Program-made: the position numbers and the translations under genes
Shown: positions 33,298 to 40,844 of the stretch, piece after piece
How positions within the stretch are numbered: position 1 is the first letter of the stretch
Layout: every line of letters begins with the position of its first letter
From: UBA11612 sp965228575
GTDB taxonomy: Bacteria > Pseudomonadota > Alphaproteobacteria > Rhodospirillales > Rhodospirillaceae
DNA length: 64,000 nucleotides
Assembly: GCA_965228575.1 (NCBI GenBank)
Contig: CBDDHW010000063.1
Location: 1 to 64,000 of the forward strand
Reading direction: 5' to 3'
Notes under the pieces: generated by a model
Told to the model about the DNA's origin: nothing
Seen by the model: the letters and a program-made list of their open reading frames with translations, nothing else
The model's database searches: none

Positions 33298-34797
33298 ATG
33301 CATGACCCCGCGCGCATCCTCGCTATCGATCAGGGCACAACATCGACCCGGGCGGTCGTGTTTGATGAAGCCGGACAGGCGCTCGCGACAGCGCAGAAAC
33401 CCTTGTCACAAAATTATCCTGCGAACGGGTGGGTAGAACACGACCTGGAAGAAATTTGGGCGGCTGTTGTCGACGTTTGCCGAAAAGTCATTTCTGATGT
33501 GGGTGAAGCCTCGGACATTACGGCGATTGGAATTACGAACCAGCGCGAAACCACGGCGCTTTGGGACCGCCGGTCAGGAAAGCCAATTGCGAACGCCATT
33601 GTTTGGCAGGACAGAAGAGGCGCGGCCCGGTGCGGTGAGCTGAAAAACGCCGGACAAGAGCCCGACGTACAATCTAAAACCGGGCTTCTTCTCGACTCCT
33701 ATTTTTCGGCAACAAAAATCCAATGGCTTTTGGACAACGTAGAGGGCGCGCGTACGGCGGCGAAACATGGACACCTTGCCTTCGGAACAATTGATACATT
33801 TTTGCTTTGGCGCCTGACAAATGGGCGGTGTCATGCGACCGACGCCACCAACGCATCGCGCACAATGCTGTTCAATATTCACCAAGGAGATTGGGATGAT
33901 GATCTTCTCAAGCTCTTCGATGTGCCGAAGTCCGTGCTGCCCGAGGTACGGAATACAGCCGGATTATTTGAGCGTGCGGATGCCGAAATCTTTGGAGCTG
34001 ACATTCCCATCACGGGAATTGTTGGCGACCAGCAAGGTGCTCTTGTCGGCCAGTGTTGCTTCTCTCCGGGCATGATCAAAAGCACTTACGGCACAGGATG
34101 TTTTGTGCTGGCCAACACGGGCACGAACGCCCTTGTCTCTCAAAATCGGATGCTAACAACGATTGCATACCGAATTGATGGCGTAACGACCTACGCGTTG
34201 GAAGGTAGCATTTTTAACGCCGGTACCGTGGTGCAATGGATGCGAGACAAGGTTGGATTAATCGATCACGCATCGGATTCCGAAAAACTTGCCGCAAGCC
34301 TGGACGGCGTGGATACAGACAGTTCCGTTTTCTTTGTACCCGCCTTCACCGGTCTCGGCGCTCCCCATTGGGACCCGGATGCCAGGGGCGCAATTTTGGG
34401 TCTCACGCGGGATACGAGCCGGGCGGAAATTGTTCGGGCAGGCCTCGAGTCGGTTTGTTTTCAAACATCCGATCTCTTAACTGCGTTCAAGGACGATGGG
34501 ATTTTGGATTTAACAGCGCTTCGCGTTGATGGAGGCATGACCTCGAACACCTGGCTTCTGCAATGTCTCGCAGACCTTTGCGCGCTTCCAGTTGAGCGGC
34601 CGACCTATCTGGAAACCACGGTATTGGGCGCGGCGTTTCTTGCCGGTTTAGGGGTTGGTGTTTACACCTCCGTCGATGATCTAAAATCTGTCTCACGCCT
34701 TGATTTCCGCGCGACTCCTAGGACTGATGCCGCGCGGCGAACGGCGTTGAAAGCTGGTTGGAACGATGCCGTTCGGCGCGTTGGGAGCGTCACGTAA
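33298..34797 (+). CDS. glpK: Glycerol kinase
   Basis: A 499-residue FGGY-family kinase that phosphorylates glycerol to glycerol 3-phosphate with ATP. It starts with AIDQGTTSTRAVVFDEAG, holds NYPANGWVEHDLEEIW, ITNQRETTALWDR and IVWQDRR, the GDQQGALVGQCCF element and the C-terminal ATP region RVDGGMTSNTWLLQC. Length and motifs are canonical. The related genes glpF and glpD are not adjacent, and the Fe-S gene downstream (37085) is not a typical glpC. Confidence 0.95.
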   Translation: MHDPARILAIDQGTTSTRAVVFDEAGQALATAQKPLSQNYPANGWVEHDLEEIWAAVVDVCRKVISDVGEASDITAIGITNQRETTALWDRRSGKPIANAIVWQDRRGAARCGELKNAGQEPDVQSKTGLLLDSYFSATKIQWLLDNVEGARTAAKHGHLAFGTIDTFLLWRLTNGRCHATDATNASRTMLFNIHQGDWDDDLLKLFDVPKSVLPEVRNTAGLFERADAEIFGADIPITGIVGDQQGALVGQCCFSPGMIKSTYGTGCFVLANTGTNALVSQNRMLTTIAYRIDGVTTYALEGSIFNAGTVVQWMRDKVGLIDHASDSEKLAASLDGVDTDSSVFFVPAFTGLGAPHWDPDARGAILGLTRDTSRAEIVRAGLESVCFQTSDLLTAFKDDGILDLTALRVDGGMTSNTWLLQCLADLCALPVERPTYLETTVLGAAFLAGLGVGVYTSVDDLKSVSRLDFRATPRTDAARRTALKAGWNDAVRRVGSVT

Positions 34798-34987
34798 TTG
34801 AACGTTGCGGAGAAGTTTGCACCGCAATGTTCCCAGCCTGTTTTTGTGTGCGCTGCGAAATTTCTCGTCGATAACGTCCGTGTGTCCGCAGTCGCAACTT
34901 CAATCCCGACTCCAGACTTGGCCCCTATCGAATTTTGTGTACAGTTTTGATGTCGAAGAGGGTGGGGTTATTGGGTCAATAGAACAG

Positions 34988-35527
34988 ATGCAGTCGTCAT
35001 CTCCGGCGGACGTTGCGAAAGTAGGCGTAACCGCCAAGGTTAAATGGTTCAATCCAGCAAAGGGTTTCGGTTTTGTTGCACCGACAGATGGGTCACCGGA
35101 CGCCTTTTTACATGTGTCCGTTGTCCAACGCGCCGGCCTGCGCACGCTGCGTCAAGGCGCGACAATAATTTGTGACCTCGCGTCTGGCCCCCGCGGCCCT
35201 CAAGTGTCTTCCATAGACCGCGTCGACGACTCTACAGTCCAAGATGATTTGCCCGAAGCCGACAACGGCGAAGAGGCGGTTATCGAAGGTGAAGTTAAAT
35301 TTTTCGCAGTCGACAAAGGCTATGGTTTTGGAATGCCGTCCGATGGCAGCGCAGATGTATTCGTCGGAATTGGTGCATTGCAACGATCCAACTTGGACCG
35401 GCTCGAACCTGGGCAACGCATTCGCATGCATGTGCGGCCCGGTAATAAAGGGCCAATGGCCGTGCGAGTCGAAATCCTTGGAGATGCCGTAGCGCCCTCT
35501 TCGGGAGACACGGGCGAAGAGGCCTAA
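34988..35527 (+). CDS. Cold-shock protein with two cold-shock domains
   Basis: A 179-residue nucleic-acid-binding protein with two CSD units, a form common in Alphaproteobacteria. The first has VKWFNPAKGFGFV and DAFLHVSV (RNP-1 and RNP-2). The second has VKFFAVDKGYGFG and ADVFVGIGAL, where the usual FVHI histidine is Gly127, so its RNA-binding face is altered. I choose the ATG at 34988 because it starts just before the first domain; the upstream in-frame stretch (from 34805) has no domain and no signal. Expected to bind single-stranded RNA or DNA. Confidence 0.88.
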   Translation: MQSSSPADVAKVGVTAKVKWFNPAKGFGFVAPTDGSPDAFLHVSVVQRAGLRTLRQGATIICDLASGPRGPQVSSIDRVDDSTVQDDLPEADNGEEAVIEGEVKFFAVDKGYGFGMPSDGSADVFVGIGALQRSNLDRLEPGQRIRMHVRPGNKGPMAVRVEILGDAVAPSSGDTGEEA

Positions 35528-35593
35528 GCGCGTCAAAGAACCCAAGCGCTCGCCGAACCTCGGCCTAATAGAAAATAGATAACAGCAAATTTA

Positions 35594-35780
35594 GGTCCGC
35601 GCCCTAGTCCGGACACAATCTCTTACGATCTTTGCACCGTATTCATAGCGCTGTGCGACGCGCTCGAAATTGAGCCTGCTATGCGTCAACAAATACAGGT
35701 TCCGAAAGGAACAAACTAGGTGGACCGGTAAGGCCCAATCTTTCCCCTCACCCCCCTTTGGGTGCTGCCGGTCCACCAAC
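35594..35780. ncRNA. Candidate structured RNA between the cold-shock gene and irr
   Basis: This about 190-bp stretch, part of a 400-bp gap without a convincing gene, contains several perfect stem-loops. They are GTCCG/CGGAC (35595-35614), GACGC..GCGTC enclosing GCTC/GAGC (35657-35687; CATAGC/GCTATG is a competing stem), GTTCC-GAAA-GGAAC with a GNRA-type loop (35699-35712), and GGTGGACCGG/CCGGTCCACC (35719-35777) enclosing CACCC/GGGTG. Such density suggests a non-coding RNA or long leader. The strand is unknown, and no known RNA family was recognised. Confidence 0.4.
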
Positions 35781-35838
35781 GTCTAGCCGTCCGCCCAATG
35801 GTGCTCTACTCCGCACTCCGAACGCACTTAAGAGCGTA

Positions 35839-35869
35839 ATTTCCGCATGGAATTATTTGACGCGGAAAT
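35839..35869. promoter_or_regulatory. Inverted repeat ATTTCCGC-N15-GCGGAAAT at the irr promoter
   Basis: Perfect eight-base arms at 35839-35846 and 35862-35869, with centres 23 bases apart (two helical turns). The right arm overlaps the last base of the -35 box of the proposed irr promoter and part of the spacer. This is a plausible site for a dimeric repressor; the protein is not identified. Confidence 0.4.
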
Positions 35870-35885
35870 GTGGGGTTATTATATG
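35857..35885 (+). promoter_or_regulatory. Sigma70-like promoter for irr
   Basis: TTGACG (35857-35862) and TATATG (35880-35885) are 17 bases apart, about 50 bases before the irr start. This is a good housekeeping-type promoter by eye. Confidence 0.5.
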
Positions 35886-35936
35886 GCTCTATACATGGTA
35901 ATCTTTGTTTAAGGTAAATGGCTCAGCTTGATTGAG

Positions 35937-36362
35937 ATGATGACGCAAAAACAACACACGCAACCGAACCAAGCCGTTCTTGAACGGCTGCGAGGTGTGG
36001 GGCTTCGGCCAACACGTCAACGTGTAGCGTTGGCGGACCTGCTTTTCGCAAAAGGGCATCGCCACGTCTCGGCTGAAGATTTGTTCAATGAAGCGAAAGC
36101 CCGGAATATCGACGTGTCTCTCGCAACTATTTACAACGCCTTACACGATTTTACCGAGAAAGGATTGTTGCGCGCTCTGTCTGTCGACTCGATGGGGTCT
36201 TATTTCGATACAAATACAAGCGAGCATCACCATTTCTTTTATGAGCGCTCGCAACGTTTGGAAGATATTCCGAAAGACGAGATTAAAATATCGGCGTTAC
36301 CGAAGGCACCCAAAGGCACAGACGTCTCGCGCGTCGATGTCGTTATCCGCCTCAAGGACTAA
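35937..36362 (+). CDS. irr: Iron-responsive Fur-family regulator, Irr type
   Basis: A 141-residue Fur-superfamily regulator. The winged-helix part includes GLRPTRQRVALADLLFAKGH, VSLATIYNALHDFTEKGLL, and the dimer region has the HHHFFYE stretch that marks Irr rather than Fur. Irr controls heme and iron-homeostasis genes in Alphaproteobacteria by binding ICE boxes. I see no N-terminal heme-regulatory CP motif, as in many non-Bradyrhizobium Irr proteins. Two ATGs (35937, 35940) are possible starts. The rubrerythrin operon that follows has an ICE-like box, so it may be a direct target. Confidence 0.9.
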   Translation: MMTQKQHTQPNQAVLERLRGVGLRPTRQRVALADLLFAKGHRHVSAEDLFNEAKARNIDVSLATIYNALHDFTEKGLLRALSVDSMGSYFDTNTSEHHHFFYERSQRLEDIPKDEIKISALPKAPKGTDVSRVDVVIRLKD

Positions 36363-36405
36363 GCTAGCGCGCGCAGATTACACCGAACTGCGAACCATTC
36401 TCACA

Positions 36406-36422
36406 TTTAGAATTATTCTAAT
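36406..36422. promoter_or_regulatory. ICE-like Irr box upstream of the rubrerythrin operon
   Basis: TTTAGAATTATTCTAAT matches the known rhizobial ICE pattern TTTAGAA-N3-TTCTAAA except at the final base. It lies just upstream of the -35 box of the rubrerythrin promoter and about 45 bases after the irr stop codon. The upstream position would be compatible with activation, while overlap with RNA polymerase could also allow repression. Confidence 0.65.
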
Positions 36423-36426
36423 CTAC

Positions 36427-36455
36427 TTGACACCGCCGACCTGGCTTCCTAAAAC
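36427..36455 (+). promoter_or_regulatory. Promoter of the rubrerythrin operon
   Basis: TTGACA (36427-36432) and TAAAAC (36450-36455) are separated by 17 bases. The -35 box is consensus. The ICE-like box ends four bases before it. Confidence 0.6.
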
Positions 36456-36553
36456 AGAAGCTAGGTTTTAATGCGTGTGAAGTGCGTGCGGCGCACGCCT
36501 CACCGCGTATCGCGCCGGTCGAAAAATCAAAACGCTTAAGCATGGAGGCACAT

Positions 36554-36973
36554 ATGGCAGAGTTGAAAAATTCAAAAACCGAGGAAAATTTGAAGGCTGC
36601 ATTTGCAGGCGAAAGCCAAGCAAACCGCAGATACCTTTACTTCGCTCAGAAAGCTGACGTCGAAGGCCAGAATGAAGTCTCCGCTTTATTCCGCTCGACA
36701 GCGGAAGGCGAAACAGGGCACGCGTTTGGTCACCTCGAGTATCTAGAGGAAGTCGGCGACCCAGCCACAGGAGAGCCCATTGGAGATTCAAGCGCGAATC
36801 TTAAAGCCGCAGTTGCGGGTGAAACCCATGAGTACACCGATATGTATCCCGGCATGGCGAAAACCGCTCGCGAAGAAGGGTTCGACGAAATTGCAGATTG
36901 GTTCGAAACCCTGGCCAAAGCAGAAAAGTCGCATGCTGGTCGATTCCAAAAAGCTTTGGACTCGCTGAGCTAA
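36554..36973 (+). CDS. Rubrerythrin, diiron domain only
   Basis: A 139-residue four-helix diiron protein, a peroxide-reducing rubrerythrin. The predicted iron ligands are Glu20, Glu53, His56, Glu90, Glu124 and His127 in the patterns GESQA, EGETGH, GETHE and AEKSH. It lacks the C-terminal rubredoxin domain of classical rubrerythrin, so an electron donor must be supplied in trans. GGAGG lies six bases before the ATG. A strong terminator follows, yet the Fe-S and DUF3501 genes after it have the same direction and this gene order recurs in related bacteria. Likely iron-regulated. Confidence 0.93.
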   Translation: MAELKNSKTEENLKAAFAGESQANRRYLYFAQKADVEGQNEVSALFRSTAEGETGHAFGHLEYLEEVGDPATGEPIGDSSANLKAAVAGETHEYTDMYPGMAKTAREEGFDEIADWFETLAKAEKSHAGRFQKALDSLS

Positions 36974-36997
36974 GATATTTTTATTCTCGATTCAGGG

Positions 36998-37037
36998 ACC
37001 GGCCGAACAAACTTACCACTTTGATCGGCCGGTTTTT
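36998..37037 (+). terminator. Rho-independent terminator after rubrerythrin
   Basis: ACCGGCCGA (36998-37006) pairs with TCGGCCGGT (37025-37033), followed by a run of T residues. The nine-base GC-rich stem is a convincing intrinsic terminator. Some readthrough to the co-directed Fe-S gene is possible. Confidence 0.85.
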
Positions 37038-37084
37038 CTTTACGCGAATTTTTCTAGTCCATCACGCATAGGGCTCTTCACATT

Positions 37085-38425
37085 ATGAGAGAAGGTAGTC
37101 TAGACGCGCCGACACGGCACATTATCGACTGGAATAATCCCGACTTCATCGACACAGAAAAGCTCGACGCCGAAGTTCGGCGCCAATTTGACATTTGCCA
37201 TGGGTGCCGCCGCTGCTTAAATTTGTGTGACTCATTCCCGCGTCTCTTTGATTTAATCGACGCGGCCGAAGATGAAGAGCTAGATGGAGTCGAAAGCGCA
37301 GACTTTGAGCACGTGGTTGATGCTTGCACGTTGTGCGATATGTGTTTTTTGACAAAATGTCCTTATGTCCCTCCTCACGAATTTAATATCGATTTCCCGC
37401 ACCTGATGCTGCGTTACCGTGCAGCCGAGCACGCCAAAGATGGAGTGCCCTTTTTTGACAAGCAACTGACAGAAACTGATCGCAACGGTAAGTTCGCAGC
37501 TCTGGCGAGCGGTGTTGCGAATTGGTCATCAAAGCGGGGCAACGCTTTAACGCGGCCCGCAATGGAGAAGGTCGCCGGCATTCACCGGGATGCCGAGTTG
37601 CCGAAGTTTACCGGTACACCTTTTATAGAGCAGGCTCAAAAATCGCCGCCGACAGTTGATCAAAATGCACCGGGCTTTGGGCGCAAAGCCGTGATCTTTG
37701 CGACCTGTTTTGCAAACTATAACAACCCCGGAATTGGGGATGCTGCGCTCAAGGTGCTCGCGAAAAATGGCGTCGACGTAGAAGTCGCTTATCCAGAGTG
37801 CTGCGGCATGCCGCAACTCGAGCACGGAGACCTTGCGCGTGTTGCCAAAAAAGCGAAGACGATTGCTGCAACCCTAAAGCCGTATATTGACGACGGGAAA
37901 GATATTATCGCGCTGGTGCCCAGTTGCGCGTTGATGATGAAGTTTGAATGGCCACTGATTGTCCCTGATGATGAAAACGTCAAAGCGCTGTCTCAAGCCA
38001 CCTATGACATAACCGAATATGTTGTAGAGATCGCCGACCAGCACGGCATCGCCGATGGGCTATCTCCTATGACTGGAGGGGTTAGCCTCCATCTTGCATG
38101 TCACGCACGGGCGCAAAATATGGGGGCGAAAGGTGCGGAGATGCTGCGTCTTATTCCGGAGACCGATGTTGCCGTGGTCGAGCGGTGCTCAGGCCACGGA
38201 GGGTCCTGGGGAATCAAAAAAGGCAACTTCGAGGTCGCGACGAAATTCGCACGGCAAACCGTGAAAAAGGTTACAAACGCAAAGAAGGCTTACCTTGCCT
38301 CCGAATGCCCCCTCGCGGGCAAACACATTGCGCAAGGATGCGAAGGGGGTGAAGGATCTGAAACCGATAAAGCTGAATCTTTGCACCCCATTCAAATACT
38401 TGCGAAATCTTACGGCTTGGTATGA
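37085..38425 (+). CDS. Heterodisulfide reductase-like Fe-S protein with CCG domains (GlpC/HdrB type)
   Basis: A 446-residue electron-transfer protein. Two 4Fe-4S ferredoxin-like motifs are present: Cys38/41/44/48 (CHGCRRCLNLC) and Cys81/84/87 with Cys92 (CTLCDMCFLTKCP). The C-terminal half has two cysteine-rich CCG-type segments (CCGMPQLEHGD, and HLACHARAQ with CSGHGGSWG). This is the architecture of GlpC and HdrB/HdrD-like subunits. Adjacent rubrerythrin and DUF3501 suggest that it is the redox partner of the rubrerythrin; that is inference. Alternatives are a soluble oxidoreductase subunit of unknown substrate. Confidence 0.9.
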   Translation: MREGSLDAPTRHIIDWNNPDFIDTEKLDAEVRRQFDICHGCRRCLNLCDSFPRLFDLIDAAEDEELDGVESADFEHVVDACTLCDMCFLTKCPYVPPHEFNIDFPHLMLRYRAAEHAKDGVPFFDKQLTETDRNGKFAALASGVANWSSKRGNALTRPAMEKVAGIHRDAELPKFTGTPFIEQAQKSPPTVDQNAPGFGRKAVIFATCFANYNNPGIGDAALKVLAKNGVDVEVAYPECCGMPQLEHGDLARVAKKAKTIAATLKPYIDDGKDIIALVPSCALMMKFEWPLIVPDDENVKALSQATYDITEYVVEIADQHGIADGLSPMTGGVSLHLACHARAQNMGAKGAEMLRLIPETDVAVVERCSGHGGSWGIKKGNFEVATKFARQTVKKVTNAKKAYLASECPLAGKHIAQGCEGGEGSETDKAESLHPIQILAKSYGLV

Positions 38426-38450
38426 AGCCGACGACACAAAAGGAGATCTA

Positions 38451-39062
38451 ATGTTGGATACGACAAATGATCGCCCAGCGCGCCGCCAAATTACGCGCGA
38501 CGATATTATGCCACTTGATGAGTATGCGAAAATTCGAAAACAGCATCGCGCGAAGCTTGTTGAGCAAAAAGTAAAACGCCGCATCCACGTCGGCCCACAC
38601 GTTACGTTGTACTTTGAAAACTACGATACGATGTGGGCGCAAATCCAAGAGATGCTCTATATCGAACGAGGTGGTGAAGAACAGATTGAAGGTGAATTGA
38701 GCGCTTACAATCCTTTGATCCCTCAGGGATCGGAACTTGTCGCGACAATGATGATCGAAATTGAAGATGAAGCCGTCCGGCGTACAACTTTGAATAAGCT
38801 GGGCCACATTGAGGATATGGTCGTTATAAAATGCGCGGGGCAGGAGATTTTAGGAGTCCCGGAAGACGATCTCGACCGAACCACAGAGGACGGCAAAACA
38901 TCTTCCGTTCACTTCTTGCACTTTTCGTTTTCGAAAGAGCAGATTGCAGCGTTCAAAAAAACTGATTCAGAAATCGTCATAGGCATTCGCCACCCAGAGT
39001 ATGGTCATATGGCGGTGTTAAGCGACTCCTCGCGCGCGGCTCTTTCCGGCGATTTCGACTAA
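38451..39062 (+). CDS. DUF3501 family protein
   Basis: A 203-residue soluble protein of unknown function. Recognisable DUF3501 features are DDIMPLDEYAKIRKQHR, IHVGPHVTLYFENYDT, MLYIERGGEEQIEGEL and the C-terminal FLHFSFSKEQIAAFK and HPEYGHMAVL. I choose the ATG at 38451 after an AAAGGAGA ribosome site; the in-frame sequence before it overlaps the preceding gene in another frame. It is 25 bases downstream of the Fe-S gene and forms its third operon member. Role unknown. Confidence 0.88.
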   Translation: MLDTTNDRPARRQITRDDIMPLDEYAKIRKQHRAKLVEQKVKRRIHVGPHVTLYFENYDTMWAQIQEMLYIERGGEEQIEGELSAYNPLIPQGSELVATMMIEIEDEAVRRTTLNKLGHIEDMVVIKCAGQEILGVPEDDLDRTTEDGKTSSVHFLHFSFSKEQIAAFKKTDSEIVIGIRHPEYGHMAVLSDSSRAALSGDFD

Positions 39063-39070
39063 CGGCGCGT

Positions 39071-39634
39071 CTACTCAATTTCCTCATCGGGATAAACGCC
39101 CCAAAGATGGTCGCGCCGCATCCAACCCTGCATTCCTTCGGTCTCGATTCGGCAAAAACTTCCTGCCGGACACTTTAAAATACTGACCACGACGCCGGAT
39201 TCTACATGAGCAAGAAGCTCTCCATCGTTCGCACTTGTGCGGCGCAAGGGTCGTAACCCTCCATCGACCACCGCCGTCCTGCGGGACGAAAGCATACTTG
39301 TGTGAATCCATCCGTCGCTTCCATCCAAATCTCGAACACGGCGCCAGGTGTCGAACTCCGCTGTTATCTCCACTGGAAAACCTCGACGTGTATAGACCCA
39401 GTCCACCGGATAGCGGACACCGGGCCCGGTACGCATATTGATAGGATCGGTCCTCAAGGATACGAAGCGGGGTAGGGGCAGGTTTGTGCTCCGCTGAGTC
39501 ATCGCGACATTGCTATCCGCCGGCGGCTGGGCTTCGTCCGCGCCAAAAGCGAGCGGTTGAGAAAACGAAAGAATCGCGACCGTTAGAACCCCGGCCCTCA
39601 ACCCCGCAATCCTCGCACGCATTGTTTTTAGCAT
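39071..39634 (-). CDS. Exported SH3-like domain protein
   Basis: A 187-residue protein with an N-terminal signal peptide (hydrophobic core GVLTVAILSFSQPLAFGA) and two bacterial SH3-like units: FVSLRTDPINMRTGPGVRYP..WVYTRRGFPVEITAEFDTW and the C-terminal DGELLAHVESGVVVSILKC. Such periplasmic modules often bind peptidoglycan or accompany cell-wall enzymes. The start may be ATG at 39634 or the ATG four codons later (39622). It converges with the DUF3501 gene with eight bases between them. Confidence 0.85.
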   Translation of the reverse strand: MLKTMRARIAGLRAGVLTVAILSFSQPLAFGADEAQPPADSNVAMTQRSTNLPLPRFVSLRTDPINMRTGPGVRYPVDWVYTRRGFPVEITAEFDTWRRVRDLDGSDGWIHTSMLSSRRTAVVDGGLRPLRRTSANDGELLAHVESGVVVSILKCPAGSFCRIETEGMQGWMRRDHLWGVYPDEEIE

Positions 39635-39846
39635 TTACCAAGTTCCCATATTTGTTTCGCCTGGGCTGACTTTTAATACCTGCTTTCGCTACCCGCATGG
39701 CTCCGATGTCTCTGGATGCATGGGCTACCTGGACATTGCAGGAAACGGCTGCTACGCCTTGTTTGGGAGCGTTATAAGGTTGGGAAGCACCGATCTCCAA
39801 CCTAAAACGTGCATCGAGAACAATTGACGCGAACTGGCGCAGAAAA

Positions 39847-40833
39847 ATGGCGCGAACCAAGCCAAAAGTGGTCGTTACTCGTAAATTGCCCGACGTCGTC
39901 GAGACGCGGATGATGGAGTTGTTCGATGTTCATATGAACGTTGACGATCACCCCTTCGACCGCGCTGAGCTCACGAAAGCGGTCGCAGATAGCGACGTTC
40001 TGGTGCCGAACCTCACGGACCTGATTGACAAAAGCATTCTCGAAAGTGCGGGCGACCGGCTGAAATTGATCGCCAATTTTGGCAACGGTGTGGACCACAT
40101 CGATCTCGAAGCAGCTCGCGCCCGTGGAGTTACGGTCACGAACACCCCGGACGTTCTGACGGAAGACACCGCTGATATGACGATGGCTATGATGGTTGCC
40201 GTGCCGCGTCGCCTGATCGAGGGTGCGAAAATGATTGCCGAAGGAAACTTTAAAGGCTGGAGCCCAACGCACATGTTGGGGCACCGACTCCACGGTAAGC
40301 GCTTGGGCATAATCGGTATGGGACGGATTGGAACGGCTGTAGCGCGCCGGGCGCGCGGTTTCGGAATGGCGATTCATTATCATAACCGGCGGCGGCTGCA
40401 GCCTGAACTCGAAGCTGAAGTGGAAGCGACATATTGGGAAAGCTTGGATCAAATGCTCGCCCGCATGGATGTGATTTCGGTTCACTGCCCCCATACGCCA
40501 GCAACGTTCCATCTGCTAACAGAACGCCGGCTCAAACTCATGAAGCCTTCGGCGTATTTGGTAAACCTGGCCCGAGGCGAGATTGTCGACGAAGACGCTC
40601 TGATCAAACTGCTTAAGAGTGGTGACCTCGCAGGCGCGGGTCTTGATGTGTTTGAACACGAACCTGCCGTCAATTCGGAATTTTTATCATTGCCGAATGC
40701 AATTCTTCTGCCGCACATGGGCTCGGCTACAATTGAAGGGCGCATTAGCATGGGCGAGAAAGTGATCATCAACATCAGAACCTTCTGCGATGGGCATCAA
40801 CCCCCGGATCGAGTATTGCCCATTCAAGGATAA
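39847..40833 (+). CDS. D-2-hydroxyacid dehydrogenase (glyoxylate/hydroxypyruvate reductase type)
   Basis: A 328-residue NAD(P)-dependent dehydrogenase. The nucleotide-binding loop is GIIGMGRIGTAVA, and the catalytic residues fall in NLARGEIVDE (Arg), DVFEHEPAV (Glu) and LLPHMGSAT (His). It reduces glyoxylate or hydroxypyruvate, or oxidises D-glycerate, in most relatives; the exact acid is not fixed. It precedes pabB by 11 bases, without obvious metabolic linkage. Confidence 0.9.
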   Translation: MARTKPKVVVTRKLPDVVETRMMELFDVHMNVDDHPFDRAELTKAVADSDVLVPNLTDLIDKSILESAGDRLKLIANFGNGVDHIDLEAARARGVTVTNTPDVLTEDTADMTMAMMVAVPRRLIEGAKMIAEGNFKGWSPTHMLGHRLHGKRLGIIGMGRIGTAVARRARGFGMAIHYHNRRRLQPELEAEVEATYWESLDQMLARMDVISVHCPHTPATFHLLTERRLKLMKPSAYLVNLARGEIVDEDALIKLLKSGDLAGAGLDVFEHEPAVNSEFLSLPNAILLPHMGSATIEGRISMGEKVIINIRTFCDGHQPPDRVLPIQG

Positions 40834-40844
40834 GCGGTATCACT

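Noticed and set aside
35591..35779. A 62-codon minus-strand frame in the csp-irr gap
   Set aside because: It coincides with the region rich in perfect stem-loops, has no ribosome site that I can defend and resembles no family that I know; the structured RNA reading is better.
35528..35936. 6S RNA, tmRNA, SRP RNA or RNase P RNA in the csp-irr gap
   Set aside because: None of the known sequence motifs of these RNAs was found; only general stem-loop structure is evident.
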